Shown piece by piece: positions 57,147-64,000 of a stretch of DNA of 64,000 bases; the first letter of the stretch is position 1; each line of letters opens with the position of its first letter. Source of the stretch: Arenibacter latericius DSM 15913 (GTDB lineage: Bacteria > Bacteroidota > Bacteroidia > Flavobacteriales > Flavobacteriaceae). Below the pieces are notes generated by a model. It was given only the letters and a program-made list of their open reading frames with translations, searched no databases and was not told where the DNA came from. Both the position numbers and the translations under genes were made by a program. Location: the NCBI RefSeq assembly GCF_000424985.1, contig NZ_AUKX01000011.1:1-64000 (forward strand), written 5' to 3'.

Positions 57147-59003
57147 ATGGAAGAAAAAAAAATGGATATTAATACCATAATTGGCTTTGTGCTGATTTTT
57201 GGTATCCTTGTTTTTATGTTTTGGCAAAATCAACCAACTCCAGAAGAGTTGGCTGCGAAAAAAGCTGAACAAGAGCAGGTAGAGGCTGCTAAAGCGGTCC
57301 AATCCGAAGCAAGTGAACCTCTTGCTACTGCACCAATTCCTGTAGATGCTAATGACTCTATAGCTGTTGCAAAATATAAAAGCGCAATGGGTGCGTTTGG
57401 TTATACTTCGCCTAACGAAGGAACAACGGTCTTAGAAAACGACCTTCTTTATCTGGAAATCAGTAATAAAGGAGGGCAGATCGTAGAGGCCACTATGAAG
57501 GATTACGTTACGTACGACTCTATTCCTGTTTATCTTGTAAAAGATAACAATGCTAGTTTTGGTATTTCTTTCTCTACTTCAGATAATAGGGTGTTGCATT
57601 CCAAAGATTTATTTTTTGAGCCTTCCCTTACTACCTCTGGAGATACTCAAATATTATCTATGAAAGCCAAGGTGGCTGCAGATAAGTATTTGGAGTATAG
57701 ATATGAAATGAGACCAGATGAGTATTTGGTTGGATTTCAATTACGTTCACAAGGGTTAAATGGGGTGATTAATAATAGTAACCCAGTAAATTTAGATTGG
57801 AAATTAAAAGGAATACGCCACTCTAAAAGTGTGCAGTATGAAAATAGATATACCAGGCTTACCTATAACCATGAAGATGGTAAAATTAGTAAACTCTCTG
57901 AAGGAAGTTCTGATGAGGAGTTGGAGAAGGATGTGAAATGGTTATCGTTTAGACAGCATTTCTTTAGTTCCATGCTTACAAATGCGAATAATTTTGAATC
58001 TGCTAAATTAAGTTCTATTAATTTGGTTGAAGAAGAAAGTCGTACTCAAGGGTTTACTAAAGAATTTGCTGCTGAAATACCTTTAAAATTAGAAGGCGGA
58101 GAATTAGCCTATAACCTAAATTGGTATTACGGACCTACGGATGTAAAAGTTTTGGCTCAATATAAAGAGTTAGGCCTAGATGACTCTATTCCTTTTGGTT
58201 GGGGAATCTTCGGGTGGATTAACCGCTATATGTTTACACCGATTTATACTTTCTTAAGTTCCTTCTTCCCCTACGGAATCGCAATTGTAGTTATGACTAT
58301 TTTAGTGCGTTTGGCAATGTCTCCGGTTACCTATAAGTCTTATTTGTCTCAGGCTAAAATGAAGGTTTTAAAACCTGAAATTACCGAGCTGAATGAGAAG
58401 TTTAAGGATAACCCTATGAAGAAGCAGCAGGAAACTATGAAACTTTATAGCAAGGCTGGGGTGAGTCCTATGAGTGGGTGTGTTCCTGCATTATTGCAAA
58501 TGCCTATTTTCTACGCATTATTTATGTTCTTCCCAACTTCCTTTGCCATGAGGCAAAAGTCGTTCCTATGGGCAGATGACCTTTCTTCCTATGATGCAAT
58601 CGCGCATTTACCGTTTAGTATTCCATTTTATGGGGATCACGTAAGTTTATTCCCAATTTTGGCTTCTGTAGCTATATTCTTTTATATGATGATGACTACA
58701 GGACAAAATATGCAGACCCAACCGGGAATGCCTAATATGAAGTTTATATTGTATCTATCTCCGCTAATGATGTTGTTTTTCTTTAACAACTATGCAAGTG
58801 GATTGAGTTTGTACTACTTTGTGTCTAACCTTATTACCATCTTTATAATGTTAGCAATTAAGAACTTTATCCTTGATGAGGATAAGATTCATGCTCAAAT
58901 TCAGGAGAATAAAAAGAAACCTAAAAAGGAAAGTAAGTTCCAAAGAAAGATGAGGGAAATGATGGAACAGGCCGAAGAACAAAAAAAGCTAGGGAAGAAA
59001 TAA
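57147..59003 (+). CDS. yidC: Membrane protein insertase YidC
   Basis: A 618-aa Gram-negative-type YidC: first membrane helix at about 8-25, a large periplasmic beta domain (about 60-350) and the five-helix insertase core (YGIAIVVMTILVRLAMSPVTYKSYLSQAKMK with the conserved Arg, then MSGCVPALLQMPIFYALFMFFPTS). A Lys-rich C-terminal tail can contact the ribosome. It inserts and folds inner-membrane proteins with or without SecYEG. Ends before a strong terminator. Confidence 0.97.
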   Translation: MEEKKMDINTIIGFVLIFGILVFMFWQNQPTPEELAAKKAEQEQVEAAKAVQSEASEPLATAPIPVDANDSIAVAKYKSAMGAFGYTSPNEGTTVLENDLLYLEISNKGGQIVEATMKDYVTYDSIPVYLVKDNNASFGISFSTSDNRVLHSKDLFFEPSLTTSGDTQILSMKAKVAADKYLEYRYEMRPDEYLVGFQLRSQGLNGVINNSNPVNLDWKLKGIRHSKSVQYENRYTRLTYNHEDGKISKLSEGSSDEELEKDVKWLSFRQHFFSSMLTNANNFESAKLSSINLVEEESRTQGFTKEFAAEIPLKLEGGELAYNLNWYYGPTDVKVLAQYKELGLDDSIPFGWGIFGWINRYMFTPIYTFLSSFFPYGIAIVVMTILVRLAMSPVTYKSYLSQAKMKVLKPEITELNEKFKDNPMKKQQETMKLYSKAGVSPMSGCVPALLQMPIFYALFMFFPTSFAMRQKSFLWADDLSSYDAIAHLPFSIPFYGDHVSLFPILASVAIFFYMMMTTGQNMQTQPGMPNMKFILYLSPLMMLFFFNNYASGLSLYYFVSNLITIFIMLAIKNFILDEDKIHAQIQENKKKPKKESKFQRKMREMMEQAEEQKKLGKK

Positions 59004-59024
59004 TTTACTATTCCTTTAAAAAGC

Positions 59025-59069
59025 AAAAGCTCCCATTTTCCAATACTTAGTTGGATTTTGGGAGCTTTT
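59025..59069 (+). terminator. yidC terminator
   Basis: An 11-bp perfect outer stem (AAAAGCTCCCA with TGGGAGCTTTT), a 3x3 internal loop, a 5-bp inner stem (TCCAA with TTGGA) and a 7-nt loop, followed by a T-run. About 20 nt after the yidC stop. Confidence 0.88.
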
Positions 59070-59242
59070 TGGTTTAGTTTGGTAACATTTGGGACTGTAA
59101 AGATTCACATTAAATACAGTTCCTCAAACTAATAGTTGTAAAGGGATTCTTTTTGTAGGTTAACCTAGGGGCTTTTGATGTTTGGCTCAATTTTTGGGAA
59201 ATCATTAGAATTATATTTTAAGGCAGCCAATTGGCAATTTTG

Positions 59243-59250
59243 TATTTTTG
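59243..59250 (+). promoter_or_regulatory. -7 promoter box TATTTTTG for mnmA
   Basis: Exact consensus 18 nt before the ATG at 59268. Supports ATG 59268 over the GTG at 59265. Confidence 0.6.
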
Positions 59251-59267
59251 CATAATAATTAAAGGTG

Positions 59268-60458
59268 ATGAAAAAGGTAGTAGTAGGACTTTCAGGTGGA
59301 GTAGATTCTAGCGTAACCGCATATCTCTTAAAAGAACAAGGATATGAGGTGATCGGGCTTTTTATGAAAAATTGGCACGACGATTCGGTTACTATCTCTA
59401 ATGAATGTCCTTGGTTAGAGGACAGTAATGATGCTCTTATAGTGGCTGAAAAATTGGGAATCCCTTTTCAGACAGTCGACTTAAGTGCTCAGTATAAGGA
59501 GCGTATTGTAGATTATATGTTCCGTGAATATGAAATGGGAAGAACCCCAAACCCAGATGTACTGTGCAATAGAGAAATTAAGTTTGATGTGTTTATGAAA
59601 ATTGCCATGCAACTAGGTGCCGACTATGTTGCTACGGGGCATTATTGCAGAAAGGGGACTATAATTAATGAAGACGGATCGGAAACCTATCAGCTATTGG
59701 CCGGTGCCGATGCTAATAAGGACCAATCCTATTTCTTATGTCAGCTTTCTCAAGAACAACTGGCAAAAACCCTTTTCCCTATCGGAGAGCTACAGAAATC
59801 TGAAGTAAGACAGATTGCAGCAGAAAATGAATTGATTACCGCCGATAAAAAAGATTCACAAGGACTTTGTTTTATTGGAAAAGTAAGGTTGCCAGAATTT
59901 TTACAACAAAAACTAAGTCCTAAAAAAGGTGTTATTGTAGAGGTGCCTTCAGTATTGCCACAATTAAATAATGAAACTCCCAAGTTTAATTCCAAATTGG
60001 AGGAGCTAACTTTTTATGCTCAAAAACCAGTTTATCAGGTATCCGATGGTAAGGTAGTGGGCGAACACCAAGGAGCACATTATTTTACAAAAGGACAACG
60101 AAAAGGACTAGATGTAGGTGGAACTAAGGAACCTTTATTTGTCATAGAAACTGATGTGGAAGAGAACGTTATTTATACAGGGCAAGGTAAGAGTCACCCT
60201 GGACTATATAGAAAAACACTCTTTGTAAACCTAGAGGAGCTTCATTGGGTGCGTACAGATATGGCTTTGAAGGTGGACCAATCTATGGAGGTTATGGCTA
60301 GAATCCGTTACCGTCAGCCTCTACAGAAAGCCACGCTATACAGAGTAGATTCCGGTTTATATGTAGATTTTGAGGAAAAACAGTCCGCTATGACAGAGGG
60401 GCAGTTTGTAGCTTGGTATATTGGTGAAGAATTAGTAGGTTCGGGGGTAATATCTTAA
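59268..60458 (+). CDS. mnmA: tRNA 2-thiouridine(34) synthase MnmA
   Basis: A 396-aa enzyme that thiolates U34 of Lys, Glu and Gln tRNAs. The P-loop [10 protein letters not shown] is near residue 7. The first catalytic Cys is in [12 protein letters not shown] and the second in SQGLCFIG; the GHYCR and FTKGQRKGL segments are typical. The ATG at 59268 is chosen; a GTG one codon earlier is also in frame. Full length, with its own promoter. Confidence 0.97.
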   Translation: MKKVVVGLSGGVDSSVTAYLLKEQGYEVIGLFMKNWHDDSVTISNECPWLEDSNDALIVAEKLGIPFQTVDLSAQYKERIVDYMFREYEMGRTPNPDVLCNREIKFDVFMKIAMQLGADYVATGHYCRKGTIINEDGSETYQLLAGADANKDQSYFLCQLSQEQLAKTLFPIGELQKSEVRQIAAENELITADKKDSQGLCFIGKVRLPEFLQQKLSPKKGVIVEVPSVLPQLNNETPKFNSKLEELTFYAQKPVYQVSDGKVVGEHQGAHYFTKGQRKGLDVGGTKEPLFVIETDVEENVIYTGQGKSHPGLYRKTLFVNLEELHWVRTDMALKVDQSMEVMARIRYRQPLQKATLYRVDSGLYVDFEEKQSAMTEGQFVAWYIGEELVGSGVIS

Positions 60459-60573
60459 TAGTCCATAACTTTTTCATCTAATGATGAATTCTTTGGACAG
60501 TTATGTTATGAGATTTTACCGTTTCAAACGGATTTAATTTACAAGGTTATTTATTCCAAAATTCGGGCAATTA

Positions 60574-61515
60574 ATGCAGAACAGAATCACTACGCTTTTT
60601 AATATATCCTATCCTATAATTCAGGCAGGTATGGTCTGGGCCAGCGGCTGGCGATTAGCCTCTGCAGTTTCTAATGCAGGTGGTTTGGGAGTCATTGGCG
60701 CTGGGTCTATGTACCCCGAAGTGCTTAGGGAGCATATTCTTAAATGTAAGCAGGCTACAGACAAGCCTTTTGCCGTAAACGTGCCTATGTTATATCCAGA
60801 TATTGATAAGCACATGGATATTATTGTGGAGCTAGGGGTAAAAATTGTTTTCACTTCGGCAGGAAATCCCAAAACCTGGACTAAGTTTTTAAAGGATAAA
60901 GGCATTACTGTAGTGCATGTAGTTAGTAGTGTAAAGTTTGCTCTAAAAGCAGAAGAAGCTGGGGTAGACGCCATTGTTGCAGAAGGGTTTGAAGCAGGAG
61001 GTCACAATGGAAGGGACGAAACTACTACACTAACGCTAATACCTGCTGTTAAGGAGAAAATAAACATACCTATTATTGCTGCTGGCGGAATCGCTACAGG
61101 AAAATCAATGTTGGCAGCTATGGTATTAGGAGCCGATGGGGTTCAGGTAGGTAGTAGGTTTGTGGCTAGTGATGAGGCTTCATCTCATCCCGATTTTAAA
61201 CAAAAAGTAGTAGAAGCCGGTGAAGGAGCTACCAAGTTGACCTTAAAGGAACTTGCCCCCGTGAGAATGCTTAAAAATAAGTTTTTTCACGATATTCAAG
61301 ATGCATATGCTAAGGGGGCTACCGTAGAGGATCTTAAAACTTTATTGGGACGTGCTAGAGCGAAACGTGGAATGTTTGAAGGAGATATGGAAGAAGGAGA
61401 ATTAGAAATCGGCCAAGTAGCAGCTATCATTCACGATATAAGACCAGCGGCAACTATTGTTCAGGATATGATTACTGAATTTAGAGAGGCGCAAAAAGAA
61501 GTTGCTAAGTTTTAA
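60574..61515 (+). CDS. Nitronate monooxygenase/FabK-like flavoprotein
   Basis: A 313-aa TIM-barrel FMN enzyme. Start ITTLFNISYPIIQAGMVW and ASAVSNAGGLGVIGAGSM are the FMN-binding N-terminus; EAGGHNGRDET carries the active-site His; IIAAGGIATGKSMLAAMVLGADGVQVGSRF binds phosphate. Related members are nitronate monooxygenase or enoyl-ACP reductase II; motifs alone do not separate them. Convergent with the DinB gene. Confidence 0.88.
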   Translation: MQNRITTLFNISYPIIQAGMVWASGWRLASAVSNAGGLGVIGAGSMYPEVLREHILKCKQATDKPFAVNVPMLYPDIDKHMDIIVELGVKIVFTSAGNPKTWTKFLKDKGITVVHVVSSVKFALKAEEAGVDAIVAEGFEAGGHNGRDETTTLTLIPAVKEKINIPIIAAGGIATGKSMLAAMVLGADGVQVGSRFVASDEASSHPDFKQKVVEAGEGATKLTLKELAPVRMLKNKFFHDIQDAYAKGATVEDLKTLLGRARAKRGMFEGDMEEGELEIGQVAAIIHDIRPAATIVQDMITEFREAQKEVAKF

Positions 61516-61543
61516 AAAGCTATCAAATAACTACCTTATAGAT

Positions 61544-62050
61544 TTATTGCAAAACGCGTATGGTCACCAACATCTGACCAATATGGCGCTGACTGTGTTC
61601 TGCAGCATGAAATAAGAGACCGAGAACTGTAGAGGGCAATTTTTTACGACCTACCGTTCGGGTCATAGTAAGTTCAGATTCTGGTAATTGTTTGAACATA
61701 TATAGTGCTTGCTCTACCTTTTTATCAAAATGCCCTACTAAATCGGAAACCCTTATGCTAGGATTTGGTTCTCCTTCCTGTTTTAAGTATTCAAATTGTT
61801 GCTCGGAAAGTGACTTCTCCTGAGTATAGGTCATCATCCGATCTAAGACCCCTGTTAAATGCTGCATATGAAACCCTACTGAAGCACAGCCCGAAGGTTT
61901 TTCCCATAGGAGGTTATCCGGAAAATTGGCTGTATAATGTGTTAATTCCTTTCTAGATTGCAATAAGGCATGGGCTGCAGGTTGCAATAGGGGAGGTATC
62001 CCTTCAATAGGACCTCGTAACCAATATTCAGGTTCTGTTGGAGTAATCAT
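61544..62050 (-). CDS. DinB family protein
   Basis: A 168-aa four-helix-bundle protein with the three-His metal site expected of DinB: His in GFHMQHLTG and two in HAAEHSQRHIGQML. The family includes thiol-dependent transferases, some using bacillithiol, which fits bshC in this genome; that link is inference. Starts 14 nt after the DUF2007 stop, probably one transcript. Confidence 0.88.
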   Translation of the reverse strand: MITPTEPEYWLRGPIEGIPPLLQPAAHALLQSRKELTHYTANFPDNLLWEKPSGCASVGFHMQHLTGVLDRMMTYTQEKSLSEQQFEYLKQEGEPNPSIRVSDLVGHFDKKVEQALYMFKQLPESELTMTRTVGRKKLPSTVLGLLFHAAEHSQRHIGQMLVTIRVLQ

Positions 62051-62064
62051 TTTGGCAATAGGTT

Positions 62065-62301
62065 TTATTCCGAATCAGTAATTGCCGAAATCCGATCTAC
62101 TACGGATTTAGCCTTTTCGACTTCCTCACTTTGAACATAGATTTCTTGAACTCCCTGCATGGCTGAAGGAAAACCTGCTAATCGTCCAGATTCCGACTCG
62201 TCTTTTATAACGGGTGTTATGCCAATTTCTATTAGTTCTGCTTTAATCCTATTTGAAATAAGAAAGTTTCCAGAAAATATTTTTATATAATCCTTGTCCA
62301 T
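62065..62301 (-). CDS. DUF2007 domain small protein
   Basis: A 78-aa protein of the DUF2007 (putative signal-transducing) type: YIKIFSGNFLISNRIKAELIEIGI, then IKDESESGR and IYVQSEEVEKAKSVVD. It has a ferredoxin-like beta-alpha fold with no catalytic residues known. Located directly upstream of the DinB gene. Confidence 0.85.
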   Translation of the reverse strand: MDKDYIKIFSGNFLISNRIKAELIEIGITPVIKDESESGRLAGFPSAMQGVQEIYVQSEEVEKAKSVVDRISAITDSE

Positions 62302-62404
62302 AGTTTCCAGTTTTAATGTTCACTTAAAGTTAACAAATAATAAGAAACAGTATACGCAATTATCAATTTATAATTATTAGGAATTACAGGGTAGATAGGA
62401 GGAT

Positions 62405-63064
62405 CTATTTTTCAGTTTTAAGGAGGTCAATATCTTTCATCAATCGTTTCACTTCTTCATCAAGAGTGCCATTGTAAATTCCCCTAATCTGTTTTTGCTT
62501 ATCTACTAAAACAAAATTTGGGGTGTGGATAAAATCTTGAAATCCGCCATCTCCTTCATCCACTGCCGCAAAAAAGCTTTTTCGTGCCAAATCGTAAATA
62601 TGCTTTTTATCCCCTGTAGTAATATTCCATTTGGGTTGGACTGCTCCATTTTTACTAGCATATTCTCGTAATACAGGTACACTATCTAATACTGGAGTTA
62701 CAGAAAGGGAAAGTAGCTTTACTTCATTGTCTTCTAAAAAGAAATTTTGCAACTTATTCATATTATTGGTCATAATAGGGCAAATACTAGGGCAGCGAGT
62801 AAAGAAGAAATCTGCCACATAAATTTTATTCTGATAATCTAGGTGGGTAATGCTATCTCCATTTTGATTGATAAGACTAAAATTGGCCACAACATGATTA
62901 ATAGAATCCCTTTGTTTGCTAAGATCCACTAATTCTGAGTTGAAGTCTGTGGGATTGTAGATGGGGAGTTGATTCTTTTCCGCTGTTAAATTTTTACTTA
63001 TATAAACAAGTAGTATTGCAATAATTAATATTGTTATACTACTTGCAAACCTCCTGTTTCCCAT
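62405..63064 (-). CDS. SCO1/SenC family protein
   Basis: A 219-aa protein anchored by one N-terminal helix (about 8-24), with a thioredoxin-fold domain carrying the copper/redox motif TRCPSICP (CxxxC) and the downstream His in FIHTPNFVLVD. Members insert copper in the CuA centre of cytochrome c oxidase or control its thiols. No oxidase genes lie in this window. Confidence 0.92.
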   Translation of the reverse strand: MGNRRFASSITILIIAILLVYISKNLTAEKNQLPIYNPTDFNSELVDLSKQRDSINHVVANFSLINQNGDSITHLDYQNKIYVADFFFTRCPSICPIMTNNMNKLQNFFLEDNEVKLLSLSVTPVLDSVPVLREYASKNGAVQPKWNITTGDKKHIYDLARKSFFAAVDEGDGGFQDFIHTPNFVLVDKQKQIRGIYNGTLDEEVKRLMKDIDLLKTEK

Positions 63065-63117
63065 GCTTTTCGTCTTAATTAGCTCATTAAAAATAAACTT
63101 CTATAACATTATCATAT

Positions 63118-63999
63118 TTAAAGTACAGAGCTGTTAATAGTTAAGTCGGCATACTGCCATGCGGCATCAAATTCTTTTTTTATGTCATTGGCTTCTTCCA
63201 TTTTGTTCTGTGCCTTTAAACTGTGGTACAATCCAATAAGGGACCACCCGTTTTGGCGAAGTGCATTTAGATCTTCTTTATAGCGCATCTCTGCTTCTTC
63301 ATATTTTTCGGCTTTCAATAAGACTGCGCCTAAGCTTTGTCGTACAGGGATATGCCAAGGAGCAGGTTCGCTATAAATTAATTGATCCTCAAAGTTCACC
63401 CCTTTGTTTAAATGTTCTATTGCCTTAGTTAGATTTCCTTCGGCAGCGGCAAGTTCACCGGCTACCACTTCGTAGGCCACTTTAGCTATAATAGAAGAGG
63501 GGTTGGTATAATTAGCAATGATTTTTTCTAGTTCGGGGTTGTTCCGCATTTTATTAAGTGCATCTAATTCTTCTTTAGCTTCTTTTAAGTTGTTTTTTCT
63601 TATAAAAGCGATGCCACGTGTGTAATGCCAAATAAGTTTAAGGTGCGAATATTGATCCCCAGGATAAGGAGTAGTTAAAATATCATTCCATTTTCCAAAT
63701 CGGGTATACGCTAAAAGTGGGGTGGAAGCGAAATCTTGTAAAAAATGTAAGTTTTCTAACTCCCCAACGGGGACTTTTTCGGTGGTTTTTTTAGCTGCGT
63801 CAATTGCAGTTTCGCTATCTCCCAATAAGCTGGCAGCTGACCATAAGAAGTGAAGGTTATGTGGGTAGTAGCCTAGGGGATACATTCCTTGAGCATAACA
63901 TTGTGAAATATAATCTTCATCTGCTAAAATCGCCGCTTTATTGACTTCTACGGCATCTTTATATCTGCCAACACGGATATAAATATGAGAAGGCATGTG
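63118..63999 (-). CDS. TPR-containing protein, 5' end outside the window
   Basis: The C-terminal 293 or more residues. The frame continues upstream of the first internal Met (the codon before it encodes His, giving HMPSHIYIRVGRYKDA), so the true start is beyond 64000. Tetratricopeptide-like helix pairs are visible (GRYKDAVEVNKAAI, GNLTKAIEHLNKG, EKYEEAEMRYKEDL). The HMPSHIYIRVG sequence is a known motif of TPR proteins of this type in Bacteroidota. Probably a periplasmic or cytoplasmic scaffold; no function assigned. Confidence 0.85.
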   Translation of the reverse strand, partial: HMPSHIYIRVGRYKDAVEVNKAAILADEDYISQCYAQGMYPLGYYPHNLHFLWSAASLLGDSETAIDAAKKTTEKVPVGELENLHFLQDFASTPLLAYTRFGKWNDILTTPYPGDQYSHLKLIWHYTRGIAFIRKNNLKEAKEELDALNKMRNNPELEKIIANYTNPSSIIAKVAYEVVAGELAAAEGNLTKAIEHLNKGVNFEDQLIYSEPAPWHIPVRQSLGAVLLKAEKYEEAEMRYKEDLNALRQNGWSLIGLYHSLKAQNKMEEANDIKKEFDAAWQYADLTINSSVL

Positions 64000-64000
64000 T

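Overview
The window is chromosomal DNA of a member of the Bacteroidota, most likely a marine-type Flavobacteriaceae. The evidence is AT-rich sequence, almost no Shine-Dalgarno sites, repeated -7 boxes of the form TAnnTTTG (several with TTG about 19 nt upstream), Bacteroidota-type families (DUF4105, DUF2911, DUF2795, DUF1080, bacillithiol BshC, LysM-PBP1 proteins), lipoprotein and Tat-type exported enzymes, and a 1119-residue SecA. I saw no rRNA, tRNA, CRISPR array, prophage or biosynthetic cluster. Most of the window is core genome.

Layout. 1-960: a complete IS1595-type insertion sequence with visibly higher GC than its surroundings. 1-5.5 kb: SMP-30 lipoprotein, mazG, MATE exporter, a small acidic protein and a PAP2 phosphatase. 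5.6-9.3 kb (minus strand): a tightly overlapping four-gene operon (GT2 transferase, duplicated LAB_N membrane protein, ArnT-like GT83 transferase, unknown polytopic membrane protein) that looks like a lipid-linked sugar/lipid A decoration system. 9.4-11.9 kb: meaB, DUF2911, aldose epimerase. 12.1-14.9 kb: Tat-exported Gfo/Idh/MocA oxidoreductase with a double DUF1080 lipoprotein, a likely periplasmic 3-keto-sugar pair. 15-17.6 kb: lipoprotein MsrA, a small secreted protein and a HisKA_2 histidine kinase. 17.9-23.2 kb: secA, DUF2795, PduO-type cobalamin adenosyltransferase, a 53-aa membrane protein and a shrunken methyltransferase relative.

23.3-30.4 kb is envelope and translation machinery: ABC-F ATPase, DUF4105 protein (candidate lipoprotein N-acyltransferase), pssA, lptB, AhpD-like protein, tatC and the Kdo-pathway isomerase. 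30.5-46.2 kb: recQ, LD-carboxypeptidase, a CarboxypepD_reg protein, GNAT/nitrilase fusion, RluF-type pseudouridine synthase, GH20 lipoprotein, DUF1569, a second exported Gfo/Idh/MocA protein, ALDH and an M14 peptidase. 46.4-61.5 kb is mostly plus strand: bshC, PLP decarboxylase, (PNPOx-like on minus), guaA, LysM/PBP1, osmC, DUF3820, pyrG, yidC, mnmA and an NMO/FabK-like flavoprotein. 61.5-64 kb (minus): DinB, DUF2007, SCO1/SenC and a TPR protein cut by the window edge.

Themes. Outer-membrane and envelope biogenesis recurs (lptB, kdsD-like isomerase, ArnT-like operon, tatC, secA, yidC, pssA, DUF4105). MeaB and the adenosyltransferase imply B12-dependent methylmalonyl-CoA mutase elsewhere in the genome. 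Several starts were moved from those giving the longest frame because a -7 promoter box overlaps the longer start or because a signal peptide or family N-terminus begins later. The parts least explained by known biology are the four-gene GT2/LAB_N/ArnT/EEISWGQ operon, the methyltransferase relative that lacks its cofactor motif, and two intergenic inverted repeats.
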